DNA of 51,177 bases from JAVBKP01 sp031553975. Lineage in GTDB: Bacteria; Bacillota; Clostridia; Peptostreptococcales; Anaerovoracaceae. Below the pieces are notes generated by a model, which was not told the DNA's origin, did not search any database, and saw only the letters and a program-made list of their open reading frames with translations. Numbering within the stretch: the stretch's first letter is position 1; each line of letters starts with the position of its first letter. The stretch spans positions 1 to 51,177 of the forward strand of contig JAVBKP010000044.1 of the NCBI GenBank assembly GCA_031553975.1, given 5' to 3'. Shown piece by piece: positions 18,328-27,005 of the stretch. A program made the translations under genes and the position numbers.

Positions 18328-19626
18328 ATGGATATGCGAGCAAAAATTAGTCGGAACACTTTATTATTAGTTGTACTTATTGTAATTCTAGGCACTGTAG
18401 CATGTGTAAGTCTACCCTTACAGGTGAAAATTGCAGCAGGTGGAGTGGTTTTATTGCTGTCCGTTTGGTTAGCAACATCCACATCAAAGGCGTCAAAATA
18501 CCTTGAAAGCAGAGCCATTACAGCAAAAGATACCAACGAAAGAGATGGGTTGATTAGAAACAGAAAAGACTTGTTGTCATCAATCGATAAGCTAGAGGGC
18601 AAGGTGGCGGTGCTGGAAGAGCAAAGGGCTGCTTTGACAGAAGAAAGGGATGAATTAGCGACTGACATAGCGGACAAGGAAAACCAAATTTTGGCATTGA
18701 CACCGGTAGAGGATGAAGGACAGCCTAGCGAAGAAGTGTTAGCGTTATTAGACAAATTAAACCAAGCCAATGACCAAATGGAAAGATATTTGCATGAACT
18801 GGATGCAGCTAAAAATAATTACGATCAAGTATCAGAAAGCATAGATGGACTTGAGGCGGAGAAACAAGAGTACATATTGCTAATAGACCAAGTGAGAGAG
18901 CTAAGCGCAGAGTTTAAATCTACTTCTTCCAAAATGTCAGAAGACAGTGAAAGTCTTGCCAAAGGTGCCACAGAACAGTCTAGTGCCGTGGAGGAAATCA
19001 GCGCTACAATAGCTGAGGTAGCAGCGCAGACCAAAAGCAATGCTGAGAATGCTAGCAAGGCCAATGATATATCTGTCACTGCTAAAAAAGATGCAGAGAA
19101 GGGCAATGCGCAGATGAGCGAGATGGTGAGTGCCATGGATGCCATCGCCCAAGCCTCAAAAGGCATAGCCAATATCATTAAGGTAATAGAAGATATTGCG
19201 TTCCAAACCAATATACTAGCCCTAAATGCTGCTGTAGAGGCCGCCCGTGCTGGAGAGCACGGCAAAGGTTTCGCTGTGGTAGCAGAAGAGGTGCGAAACC
19301 TAGCTGCGCGTAGCGCAGCGGCGGCCAAAGAGACAACACAAATGATTGACAACTCTTTGGAAAAGGTGAATGTAGGATCTAAAATAGCCACAGAGACAGC
19401 CACTGCGCTAACTAAAATCGTAGATGGCGTGGCTGACACTGTAACCATCGTGGGGACTATCGCTGAGGCATCAACACAACAAGCCACAGCCATAGCCCAG
19501 ATAGAACATGGTATTGATCAAATAGCAAAAGTAACACAAAACAATACCATGACTGCCTCTGCCAGTGCCGAGACAGCAAGTAGATTAGGCACACAAACAG
19601 AAGAGCTAGAAGAGTTATTAAGATAA
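18328..19626 (+). CDS. methyl-accepting chemotaxis protein without extracellular sensor domain
   Basis: A 432-aa MCP. Two TM helices (about residues 8-30 and 33-50) are separated by a very short turn. A coiled coil (about 65-180) follows, then the signalling domain with the tip ILALNAAVEAARAGEHGKGF and EEVRNLAARSAAAAKET. Lacking HAMP and any ligand-binding domain, it probably senses an intracellular or membrane state, or works through other receptors in the array. An in-frame GTG at 18319 lies inside the SD (AGGTG), so the ATG at 18328 with 7-nt spacing is preferred. Last gene of the ftsE operon; a strong terminator follows. Confidence 0.87.
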   Translation: MDMRAKISRNTLLLVVLIVILGTVACVSLPLQVKIAAGGVVLLLSVWLATSTSKASKYLESRAITAKDTNERDGLIRNRKDLLSSIDKLEGKVAVLEEQRAALTEERDELATDIADKENQILALTPVEDEGQPSEEVLALLDKLNQANDQMERYLHELDAAKNNYDQVSESIDGLEAEKQEYILLIDQVRELSAEFKSTSSKMSEDSESLAKGATEQSSAVEEISATIAEVAAQTKSNAENASKANDISVTAKKDAEKGNAQMSEMVSAMDAIAQASKGIANIIKVIEDIAFQTNILALNAAVEAARAGEHGKGFAVVAEEVRNLAARSAAAAKETTQMIDNSLEKVNVGSKIATETATALTKIVDGVADTVTIVGTIAEASTQQATAIAQIEHGIDQIAKVTQNNTMTASASAETASRLGTQTEELEELLR

Positions 19627-19639
19627 TTCAGAACATACG

Positions 19640-19677
19640 AAAAGCGTGTATGAACCCCAGAGTCTATACACGCTTTT
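19640..19677. terminator. rho-independent terminator between MCP and S41 protease genes
   Basis: A 12-bp stem (AAAAGCGTGTAT, 19640-19651, complement at 19666-19677) is followed by TTTTTTC-type sequence on the plus strand and has an A-rich mirror side, so it can serve both convergent genes. Confidence 0.85.
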
Positions 19678-19699
19678 TTCTATTCGCTCATTTCCATAT

Positions 19700-20950
19700 C
19701 TACTTCTTCAATTCTTCCACAGCTTTGTTGAGCTGTTTGTCATGACCTTCGATGAGTTTGCCATCCTTAAAGTCAGCTTCTGTCAATTCTACTTTTATAT
19801 CGGGCTCTACACCTTTTTTGTGTATTACGCTTCCGTTGGGTGAAAAATATTGGGCTATTGTTAGCTTAATACCAGACCCATCATTGAGAGGGATCATCTG
19901 CTGGATGATTCCTTTGCCGTAAGAGACAGTACCAATCAAAGTGCCCGCTTTGTGGTCTTTGATAGCGGCAGATAATATTTCTGATGCGCTGGCAGAGCCT
20001 TTATCGATAAGAACTGTATATTCCAAGTCAGTTTTACCTGGCGTCCCATTATAATCCGTCTTTTTACCTTTTTGATCTTGGGTGTATATGATAAGACCTG
20101 TATCGATTAGCATATCCGCGATTTCTACGCTTTTATCAACGAGTCCACCAGGATTACCCCTTAGGTCTATGACCAACCCAGACACCTTTTGGTTTTCTAA
20201 GGCGGTCAATGCAGATTTGAAGTCTTTGGCAGTGTCTTCATCAAAAGATATGATACGGATGTAACCGATATTGTCCTTTAGTACTTCTGACTTGATGGAT
20301 TTCATGGTCACAGCAGCACGTTTTATATCGAATTCTAGAATACTTTTGCCACGAAGAATCGTGATTTTCACAGTGGAGCCAGGCTCGCCTCTCATGACGG
20401 AGACAGCTTCTTCCAAAGTGTTACCGCTGTACTCTTTGCCGTCAATTTTTATGATTTTATCTCCTGCCAGAATCCCTGCTTTTTCTGCGGGGGTATCTTC
20501 GATAGGGGCGACTACATTGATATAACCATTTTCATCTGGACCGATACTAACGCCAATGCCCTCGTATTTGCCAGAAGTAGCTATTTGGCTGTTTTCCATT
20601 TCTTTTGGTGTTAAGTACGTGGAGTAGGGATCGTTTAGCCCTTCAAAGAGTCCTTTGTATATACCGACCTTTAGGTCTTCATCCTCAGGGACGATATAAT
20701 AATTCTCCTCTATAAAGTCCTTGATCTGTAGCAAGTCTCCGTAGTCTTTGTTGAACTCATAATACCGTTGTGATTGACTTTTCCCTAGAACTGTTATCCA
20801 TGGCGTCTTTGCGCCCACAGTGGACAGCACGGTGACTGTGGCTAAGGAAGATATGATCATTGATAATATAACAATGCCGACTACACTTCTTTTGCGCTTT
20901 TTTTTCTTTGGTTCTGATGCCCGCTCTATGTTGTGATTTTGATCTTCCAT
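19700..20950 (-). CDS. S41 C-terminal processing peptidase (CtpA/CtpB-like)
   Basis: A 416-aa membrane-anchored serine protease: a basic N-terminus and one TM helix (about residues 23-45), a PDZ domain (about 110-190) that binds substrate C-termini, and an S41 catalytic domain. Ser321 in GSASASE, Lys346 in YGKG and Gln350 have the S/K/Q spacing of the family, and DLRGNPGG is present. In spore formers, relatives cleave the sigma-K checkpoint protein SpoIVFA or envelope proteins; in many Firmicutes the gene lies next to ftsEX and a murein hydrolase, as here, though on the opposite strand. SD GAGGGG. The target cannot be told from sequence. Confidence 0.9.
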   Translation of the reverse strand: MEDQNHNIERASEPKKKKRKRSVVGIVILSMIISSLATVTVLSTVGAKTPWITVLGKSQSQRYYEFNKDYGDLLQIKDFIEENYYIVPEDEDLKVGIYKGLFEGLNDPYSTYLTPKEMENSQIATSGKYEGIGVSIGPDENGYINVVAPIEDTPAEKAGILAGDKIIKIDGKEYSGNTLEEAVSVMRGEPGSTVKITILRGKSILEFDIKRAAVTMKSIKSEVLKDNIGYIRIISFDEDTAKDFKSALTALENQKVSGLVIDLRGNPGGLVDKSVEIADMLIDTGLIIYTQDQKGKKTDYNGTPGKTDLEYTVLIDKGSASASEILSAAIKDHKAGTLIGTVSYGKGIIQQMIPLNDGSGIKLTIAQYFSPNGSVIHKKGVEPDIKVELTEADFKDGKLIEGHDKQLNKAVEELKK

Positions 20951-21137
20951 TGTAGCCCCTCTTTCAGTTTCATTTTACTTGAATATCTTATCACATTTAG
21001 GGGAGAAATATAAATATTTTTTCCTTTATTTTTCCAATTATATCTTTAATTATAAAGAGTTTAGGAGTATAATTTTAATAAGACGCAGGCAATCAGATGC
21101 AAAACACAAATGATCGAGCAATAAAAGGAGAAAAGGC

Positions 21138-22817
21138 ATGTACAACAAAGAGGTGGTTGAAAAACTTCGTGAGGAAAAGGATGCTTGGGACAAAAAATTA
21201 GAAGAAAAGGTTCTGGTAAAGCAACCTGAATCAAGGCAGAAATTTATCAATTCTTCAGGAATAGAAATAAAAAGAGCTTACACACCTGTTGATATAGAAA
21301 ATTTAGACTATATGGGGGACTATGGTTTTCCAGGGGAATTCCCGTATACTAGGGGCATACAACCTACCATGTACCGTTCTCGCCATTGGACCATGAGGCA
21401 GTACGCAGGATTTGCTACCGCAGAGGAATCCAACAACAGGTACAAATATCTATTGGAACAAGGACAAACAGGCTTGTCCGTTGCCTTTGACCTACCCACC
21501 CAAATCGGCTATGACTCGGACCACGGGCTCTCTGAGGGAGAAGTGGGAAAAGTAGGCGTTGCCATAGACTCACTGGCGGATATGGAGATTTTATTGAAAG
21601 ACATTCCTTTAGACAAAGTAAGTGTATCCATGACATGTAACGCTTCAGCTTCCGTGCTGCTGGCCATGTACATTGCCGTGGCTAAGAAAAATAATGTACC
21701 ATTGTCCGATATCTCAGGGACAATTCAAAATGATATATTGAAAGAATACATAGCCCGTGGAACATACATCTATCCAGTAGAGCCATCCATGAGGCTTATT
21801 ACAGATATTTTCAAATACTGCTCAGAGAACGTACCAAAGTGGAACACCATCTCTATCAGTGGCTACCATATTAGAGAAGCAGGATCCAATGCAGTACAAG
21901 AAGTAGCCTTTACACTGGCAGATGGCATCTCGTATGTAAAAGCGGCCATAGAAGCAGGGCTGAAAGTAGACGACTTTGCGCCAAGACTATCTTTCTTCTT
22001 TAACGCACACAATGATTTGTTTGAGGAAGTGGCAAAGTTCAGAGCAGCTAGAAAAATGTGGGCTAACATCATGAAGGAACGCTTCGGGGCCACAAATCCA
22101 AAGTCTTTAATGCTTAGGTTCCATACACAGACGGCTGGAAGCACATTGACAGCCCAGCAACCAGAAAACAACGTGGTACGTGTTGCCATTCAAACTTTAG
22201 CAGCGGCTATGGGAGGAACCCAGTCTTTGCATACCAATTCAAAAGATGAAGCGCTAGCGCTTCCTACGGAAGATTCTGCCCGTGTAGCCCTTAGAACACA
22301 ACAGGTGGTTGCCTATGAAAGTGGCGTAGCAGATAGCATAGATCCACTAGCTGGTTCATACTATGTAGAGAGCTTGACCGATGAAATCCAAAAGAGGGCA
22401 GAGGAATATATCAAGAAAATTGACGAGATGGGTGGCGCAGAGAAGGCCATTGAACGAGGATACCAACAGAAGGAAATCCAAGATAGTGCCTATAGATATC
22501 AACGTGAAATAGAGACCGGCGAAAGAATTATTGTAGGTGTTAACAAATTTCAAATGAAAGAGCAACCTGTGGAAGGTCTCCATTATGTAGACCCTGCCGT
22601 GGAAATAGAGCAAGTGAAAAAACTCAAAGAACTCCGCGCAGGTAGAGACCAAGCAAAGGTTGAAGAGGTCCTAAGAACATTAAAAGAGGCCTGTGGCACG
22701 AAAGAAAACCTAATGCCGATTATGGTAGATGCAGTAGAAAACTATGCTACCATAGGTGAAGTCTGCGGGGCCATGAGGGAGGTTTTTGGTGAATACCAAC
22801 AATCAGCTATATTATAG
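21138..22817 (+). CDS. methylmalonyl-CoA mutase large (catalytic) subunit, archaeal-type
   Basis: A 559-aa catalytic subunit lacking the B12-binding domain, which is encoded by the next gene. It converts succinyl-CoA and (R)-methylmalonyl-CoA by a radical route using adenosylcobalamin. Conserved blocks include IQPTMYRSRHWTMRQYAGF, GLSVAFDLPTQIGYDSDH, GTIQNDILKEYIARGTYI, SISGYHIREAGSNAVQE and GGTQSLHTNS. The Tyr in PTMY is the residue that separates methylmalonyl-CoA mutase from isobutyryl-CoA mutase (Phe) and 2-hydroxyisobutyryl-CoA mutase (Ile), so the methylmalonyl reaction is favoured. SD AAAGGAG. It heads an operon with the small subunit, the epimerase and an MFS transporter. Confidence 0.88.
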   Translation: MYNKEVVEKLREEKDAWDKKLEEKVLVKQPESRQKFINSSGIEIKRAYTPVDIENLDYMGDYGFPGEFPYTRGIQPTMYRSRHWTMRQYAGFATAEESNNRYKYLLEQGQTGLSVAFDLPTQIGYDSDHGLSEGEVGKVGVAIDSLADMEILLKDIPLDKVSVSMTCNASASVLLAMYIAVAKKNNVPLSDISGTIQNDILKEYIARGTYIYPVEPSMRLITDIFKYCSENVPKWNTISISGYHIREAGSNAVQEVAFTLADGISYVKAAIEAGLKVDDFAPRLSFFFNAHNDLFEEVAKFRAARKMWANIMKERFGATNPKSLMLRFHTQTAGSTLTAQQPENNVVRVAIQTLAAAMGGTQSLHTNSKDEALALPTEDSARVALRTQQVVAYESGVADSIDPLAGSYYVESLTDEIQKRAEEYIKKIDEMGGAEKAIERGYQQKEIQDSAYRYQREIETGERIIVGVNKFQMKEQPVEGLHYVDPAVEIEQVKKLKELRAGRDQAKVEEVLRTLKEACGTKENLMPIMVDAVENYATIGEVCGAMREVFGEYQQSAIL

Positions 22818-22829
22818 GAGGTGAAAATC

Positions 22830-23249
22830 ATGAGTAGACCATGTAGAGTGGTAATAGCCAAACTAGGCTTAGACGGACATGATAGAGGGGCCAAAATTAT
22901 AGCCAGGGCACTTCGTGATGCGGGAATGGAAGTGATTTATACGGGACTTAGACAAACACCAGAAGGTGTAGTCGAGATAGCCATTCAAGAAGACGCGGAT
23001 TTTATTGGATTGTCCAGTTTGTCTGGTGCCCACAACCATCTTTTTCCAAAGGTGACCAGGTTATTGAAAGAGCAGGGTATAGAAGATATTGTAGTGTTTG
23101 GCGGTGGTGTGATTCCAAATGCAGACATTCCATCCCTAAAAGAAGCAGGCATTGCAGAAATATTCACACCGGGATCACCAACGGGGGATATTGTAGCATT
23201 TGTTAGAAACAATGGACGAAAACAAATGTATGCGGCAGACAACGCATAG
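22830..23249 (+). CDS. methylmalonyl-CoA mutase small (B12-binding) subunit
   Basis: A 139-aa cobalamin-binding Rossmann domain with the base-off/His-on motif LDGHDRGAK (DxHxxG), then LSSLSGAH and GGGVIP, the three loops that hold the cofactor. It should associate with the large subunit encoded just upstream. AGGAGG is 8 nt before the ATG at 22830; a GTG three codons earlier overlaps that SD and is less likely. No G-protein chaperone (MeaB) gene lies beside it. Confidence 0.9.
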   Translation: MSRPCRVVIAKLGLDGHDRGAKIIARALRDAGMEVIYTGLRQTPEGVVEIAIQEDADFIGLSSLSGAHNHLFPKVTRLLKEQGIEDIVVFGGGVIPNADIPSLKEAGIAEIFTPGSPTGDIVAFVRNNGRKQMYAADNA

Positions 23250-23257
23250 GAGGATGC

Positions 23258-23662
23258 ATGAAGTTTGAAAAAGTTGACCATATAGGAATCGCGGTAAAGG
23301 ATCTAGAGGCATCTCTAAAGTTCTATGAGGGTATTATGGGGCTGACATGCACAGGAACAGAAGTGGTGGAGGAGCAAAAGGTAAAAACTGCCTTCCTACC
23401 CATTGGCGATACAGAGGTGGAGTTACTAGAGTCAACATCGGAAGACGGCCCTATCGGCAAATTTATTGCTACGAGAGGAGAAGGTTTTCAGCATATTGCC
23501 TACAGAGTAGATGACATAGATGCGGCCATTGCTGAGATGAAAGAAAAAGGTATCCGTATGATTGACGAAGTAGCAAGATACGGAGCAGGCGGTGCAAGAA
23601 TCGCCTTTATACACCCCAAAAGTACAGGTGGCGTTCTGATAGAACTTTGTGAACGTAAATAA
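23258..23662 (+). CDS. methylmalonyl-CoA epimerase
   Basis: A 134-aa VOC/glyoxalase-fold protein of normal length. It interconverts (S)- and (R)-methylmalonyl-CoA, linking carboxylase or decarboxylase products to the mutase. Metal ligands are visible: His in VDHIGIAV (residue 8), His in FQHIAYRV, and Glu in GVLIELCE near the C-terminus. The family word GEGFQHIAYRVDDI is nearly canonical. It begins 8 nt after the small subunit with AGGAGG overlapping the gap. Confidence 0.93.
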   Translation: MKFEKVDHIGIAVKDLEASLKFYEGIMGLTCTGTEVVEEQKVKTAFLPIGDTEVELLESTSEDGPIGKFIATRGEGFQHIAYRVDDIDAAIAEMKEKGIRMIDEVARYGAGGARIAFIHPKSTGGVLIELCERK

Positions 23663-23674
23663 TAATAACTAGAA

Positions 23675-24862
23675 ATGAGATATTACATGCTAAATAAAAC
23701 AGGAAACGCAAAACTATTATTTCCAGTCATGTTCTTAAAGGAATTTTTTACAGGATTTGAACTAGGAGGATTTCAATACGCACTTTTATTTATAGGTAAG
23801 GAACTTGGAATATCAAGTGCTACTATGGGCGGACTGGTGTCTGCCCAATTTTTAGCTTTATTGCTAGCACCCCTATTCACAGGTAAATTATCCGATAAAG
23901 TAGGAAAAAAAATTATCATTATCGTATTTTCGCTGATACTAAGCATCGGATGCATCATCATCACAGCATCTGGGACCTTCGCTATACTGGCAATTGGGAT
24001 TTTCGTCCTAGGCATTGGATTTGGAGCTACAGAAAATGCAAGCATTGCTGCGCTCTCAGATGCCTACGGCAAGAATGCTGGGAAATATATTAACATTGGG
24101 CAGTCTGGATTTGGACTCGGTGCAGTAGTGGCACCTCTTGTATCTAGCTTTGCTATCAATACACTAGGCATGTCGTGGAGAGCCATATTCTACGCTGTAG
24201 CCGTGGCCTTTGTGGTTGTTGCCATACTATCAGCAATTACGGGTTTTACAAAAGTCGTGGTAAAGGTGGAGAACAAATCCCACCAAAAGCATGGTGCTAA
24301 ATACTTTACCCCAGTGTTGATCGGACTGATGGTATGCATGTTTATGTATGCCGGTGGTGAGAATGGCACTACATTCTTCATGAATACATTTTTCACAGAT
24401 ACGCTAGGCTCGCAAGCACACGCTGCTTGGTCTTTATCTGTATTTTGGATAGCCATGGCCATTTCACGATTTGTCGGAGGATTCCTACATCGGCATCAGA
24501 GATATGTGGTGCTATTTGGATTCATAGGTGGCGCGACGATGATGATTCTTATGTCTATGAATAGCTCACCTACCATTGGCATATTCATATGCTTCGGATT
24601 AGGGCTTATGATAGGCCCAGTGTGGCCGTTCCTCATGAGCATGGGCAATGCCGAGTTCCCAAATGACACAGGATTTGTTAGCAGTATACTATTTTCAGCC
24701 AGCAGCTTAGGCGGGACGCTGATACCACCTACCATGGGAGGCATCAGCGACATGACAAGTACCAGAGCAGCCTATATGTTCTTGGCAGGATTAGCAGCAA
24801 TGGCAATATTGGTGTATTTTGTCAGTTACTTTAGGGTGAAGGGTAGGCGAGAAAAAATATAA
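23675..24862 (+). CDS. MFS transporter, unknown substrate
   Basis: A 395-aa major facilitator protein with about 12 TM helices. The loop between TM2 and TM3 reads GKLSDKVGKK, the MFS signature. The protein resembles sugar or organic-acid members of the FucP/YbjJ-like side of the family but I cannot name a substrate. It starts 12 nt after the epimerase gene without a clear SD (ATG at 23675 or 23687). Its place in the operon suggests import or export of an acid or precursor tied to propionate or succinate metabolism. A REP-like hairpin follows. Confidence 0.8.
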   Translation: MRYYMLNKTGNAKLLFPVMFLKEFFTGFELGGFQYALLFIGKELGISSATMGGLVSAQFLALLLAPLFTGKLSDKVGKKIIIIVFSLILSIGCIIITASGTFAILAIGIFVLGIGFGATENASIAALSDAYGKNAGKYINIGQSGFGLGAVVAPLVSSFAINTLGMSWRAIFYAVAVAFVVVAILSAITGFTKVVVKVENKSHQKHGAKYFTPVLIGLMVCMFMYAGGENGTTFFMNTFFTDTLGSQAHAAWSLSVFWIAMAISRFVGGFLHRHQRYVVLFGFIGGATMMILMSMNSSPTIGIFICFGLGLMIGPVWPFLMSMGNAEFPNDTGFVSSILFSASSLGGTLIPPTMGGISDMTSTRAAYMFLAGLAAMAILVYFVSYFRVKGRREKI

Positions 24863-24885
24863 ATCCAGAAATTTAAATGAAAAAC

Positions 24886-24933
24886 GGGACGGTTCTAGAT
24901 ATGCAACATCTGTTGATTATCTAGAACCGTCCC
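24886..24933. repeat. REP-like palindrome, copy 1 (GGGACGGTTCT type)
   Basis: Perfect 16-bp arms (GGGACGGTTCTAGATA at 24886-24901 and its complement at 24918-24933). The 16-nt centre contains a further small hairpin (CAACA/TGTTG). It sits between two convergent genes and may also terminate transcription. The outer sequence GGGGACGGTTC recurs at 42348-42358. Confidence 0.75.
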
Positions 24934-24945
24934 CATTAAATTACT

Positions 24946-26169
24946 TTACACCATCAACCCCAACACGCTAGCCAATGTATAGGCACCAACGCCGATTATA
25001 GTAAACCATTTATTGAATTTAATTTTGTCATCGTTGATGCGTTTTAAAGTAATAACAAGCCAACACACTTCTGCTACTAGGAAAACCAATACACTGATAC
25101 GTAGTTCTGTGAGACCGTACGCATGTATATACATCCCCATGCGGTAAAACGAAGAGACTACCAATACACCGGTGAAGCCGCAAAGGGCACGGAGTAGATT
25201 TTTCACGCTCGTGCTTAGGGCCGAAATATCCGAAAACAAAAGGTAAAATAATATGACTCCAAAGTTAATCACCGTCACAAATAGCAGCTGGAAGAACCCT
25301 TCTCTTGCATATTGTGAGAATATCATTCCATCAGGCAACTGCATCAGCCCACTGGTCCAAAGGAAAGCAAATTGTATTACGGTGAAAACGGCAAATAGCA
25401 AATTGACCGGCACCAAAAATCCCGTTGAGATTGTATTGTCTACCTTGGTATATTTTGTCTCAGGCAACGGCAAGTCTTTGTACCGAAATAAATTATCCAT
25501 AAAACCAAGACTGTAGGCAAAGATGAAGAGAGAGAAGATAATGTTGAAAATCAACACTTCATTGAATAGGCTGATTCTGCCTAACATCTCAAATATTCCT
25601 GCAAACATCTTTGCAAACACAGCGTCCGCCTCAGATAGAAGCGCAAATATTACCACAACAACTGGAATGGAGATACATAGCCCAATCAAAAGCTTCATAT
25701 TGCGGGAATTGCTGTTGCCATTTTTTTCTTTTGCGGATTTAAAAACTTTGTCTAGGGCAGGAATAGAGAAAGCCCAGTTGGCAAAGAACATGAGCCCGTA
25801 CCTAGGCATGGATAAAACGCTCCAGTCATCATTAGGATCGCTGGTTGCATCAGATACCCTAGCAGCAAATATGATTAATAGAATGAGCATGACGGGCATA
25901 TTGAGAAGTCCAAAAAAGTTTGAAGCTTGATATAAGAAACATGTCAGCAAAAGTACGCCGATGGGGATTAACCATAGGGCTTCTTTTTTTCTTGCAAATA
26001 AATTGTATTTTTTCAAAAATATTACTAATACACATATGGCAAAGCCAATATAGGCGTATAGGCAATTTATAACGAATAAATCGTTTAATACATGCAGACC
26101 ATCTACATATTTAAAGACCTCAAACCCTACGAAAAACACAAGGGAAAGTATTGCCGAAAACCAAATCAT
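24946..26169 (-). CDS. DUF4173 multi-pass membrane protein
   Basis: A 407-aa integral membrane protein with about 11 hydrophobic segments. The C-terminal block ...SFYRMGMYIHAYGLTELR matches my memory of DUF4173. AGGAGG lies 6 nt before the ATG at 26169; longer in-frame starts up to 26220 would overlap the regulator gene and put this SD inside the protein, so 26169 is chosen. It directly follows the small Xre-type regulator (stop at 26180) and belongs to a three-gene operon with DUF2975. Function unknown; such operons are thought to be regulated membrane modules. Confidence 0.75.
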   Translation of the reverse strand: MIWFSAILSLVFFVGFEVFKYVDGLHVLNDLFVINCLYAYIGFAICVLVIFLKKYNLFARKKEALWLIPIGVLLLTCFLYQASNFFGLLNMPVMLILLIIFAARVSDATSDPNDDWSVLSMPRYGLMFFANWAFSIPALDKVFKSAKEKNGNSNSRNMKLLIGLCISIPVVVVIFALLSEADAVFAKMFAGIFEMLGRISLFNEVLIFNIIFSLFIFAYSLGFMDNLFRYKDLPLPETKYTKVDNTISTGFLVPVNLLFAVFTVIQFAFLWTSGLMQLPDGMIFSQYAREGFFQLLFVTVINFGVILFYLLFSDISALSTSVKNLLRALCGFTGVLVVSSFYRMGMYIHAYGLTELRISVLVFLVAEVCWLVITLKRINDDKIKFNKWFTIIGVGAYTLASVLGLMV

Positions 26170-26179
26170 AAGTAACCTC

Positions 26180-26410
26180 CTACTCGCCATCAGCTTCATC
26201 TGAAGCGAGATTTCCATCAAATTCTAATATGTCAGCAGGCTGACAGTGGAGCACGTGACAAATCTGTTCTAAAGTGCTAAAGCGTATTGCCTTGGCCTTT
26301 CCTGTCTTTAGGATAGAAAGGTTGGTATTAGAAATCCCCGTCTTAGCAGACAGTTCATTGAGGCTCATTTTACGTCTAGCCATCATAATGTCTAAATTAA
26401 CAATAATCAT
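26180..26410 (-). CDS. small Xre/YozG-like helix-turn-helix regulator
   Basis: A 76-aa DNA-binding protein consisting almost only of a Cro/C1-type HTH: ARRKMSLNELSAKTGISNTNLSILKTGKAKAIRFSTLEQIC, followed by QPADILEFDG. This compact type is usually encoded next to DUF2975 membrane proteins, as here. GGGGAGG 5 nt upstream fixes the ATG at 26410. It probably represses its own operon, and the palindrome at 26928-26959 over the promoter is the obvious binding site. Confidence 0.87.
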   Translation of the reverse strand: MIIVNLDIMMARRKMSLNELSAKTGISNTNLSILKTGKAKAIRFSTLEQICHVLHCQPADILEFDGNLASDEADGE

Positions 26411-26421
26411 AAGAGCCTCCC

Positions 26422-26904
26422 CTACACAGTCAAATCGTTTTCGCTTTTGTACTCAACGGCTTTATGAAAAAGCTTTCCGAAAACCAAGCAAGCAAGCCAT
26501 AGCACGTAAAAAGTATACGCCAAAGCAAATGTAAAGGCTGTTGGATAAAGCACACTTAGTATAGTAAAAAGTATAGCGATAAGAAGGCAACAAACAGACA
26601 TCACTAAAAAACATGTAACGTTTTGGGCCACAAAAGGATTTTGTTTGCTAGCGGATTTTAGAATCTTTAGTAGCTGCCATAGTAAGACGCATGCGCATAC
26701 GCCACTAGGACCCAAGGTGAACAATACAGCATAGTAATGATTCCAATCCGTAATCTCTGGCAAATAGGTGACAAAATCATACGTCGTAAAATACATTTTC
26801 AGCATATACGGTAGTGACAAAGTGACTAGTACACCTAAGATTAAAGTAAATCCAATAAAAAATGTTAATACCTTTGACAGGCTTTCTAGTTTAAATTTTT
26901 CCAT
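26422..26904 (-). CDS. DUF2975 membrane protein
   Basis: A 160-aa protein with four TM helices (about residues 10-35, 55-80, 95-120 and 122-150). The loop KILKSASKQNPFVAQNVTCFLV corresponds to the DUF2975 word with ...NPF...N. DUF2975 proteins almost always precede an Xre/YozG-like regulator, and the gene order fits. First gene of the operon, SD GAGG 5 nt upstream. Biochemical role unknown; possibly it holds or modulates the regulator at the membrane (inference). Confidence 0.8.
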   Translation of the reverse strand: MEKFKLESLSKVLTFFIGFTLILGVLVTLSLPYMLKMYFTTYDFVTYLPEITDWNHYYAVLFTLGPSGVCACVLLWQLLKILKSASKQNPFVAQNVTCFLVMSVCCLLIAILFTILSVLYPTAFTFALAYTFYVLWLACLVFGKLFHKAVEYKSENDLTV

Positions 26905-26927
26905 ACATACCTCGCATAATTAAAATA

Positions 26928-26959
26928 CCTCCTTTTGGTACATAATATACCAAAGGAGG
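26928..26959 (-). promoter_or_regulatory. palindromic operator over the DUF2975-Xre-DUF4173 promoter
   Basis: An inverted repeat CCTCCTTTTGGTA (26928-26940) / TACCAAAGGAGG (26948-26959), with one bulged T and a 7-nt centre, covers the -10 region of the operon promoter. It is a natural site for the operon's own HTH protein. Confidence 0.6.
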
Positions 26960-26971
26960 CATCTTTGTCAA
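26942..26971 (-). promoter_or_regulatory. sigma-A promoter of DUF2975 operon
   Basis: Minus strand: TTGACA at 26971-26966, then TATATT at 26949-26944 (16-nt spacer) or TATTAT at 26947-26942 (18-nt spacer). The start codon is about 40 nt downstream. Confidence 0.65.
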
Positions 26972-27005
26972 TAAATATTTTACGATTATCATAAAATATT
27001 TATTG
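26969..27005. repeat. A+T-rich 14-bp inverted repeat
   Basis: CAATAAATATTTTA (26969-26982) and its perfect complement (26992-27005) flank a 9-nt loop. The repeat overlaps both the stop of the upstream 54-aa gene and the -35 box of the DUF2975 promoter, so it could be a weak terminator or an extra regulatory site. Confidence 0.6.

Noticed and set aside
18825..19493. Minus-strand open frame of 222 codons within the MCP gene
   Set aside because: Shadow of an alanine-rich coiled coil; the same effect is seen in the other MCP genes.
21000..21137. Cobalamin riboswitch ahead of the B12-dependent mutase
   Set aside because: The gap is too short and lacks a B12-box-like sequence; the mutase uses but does not import B12.
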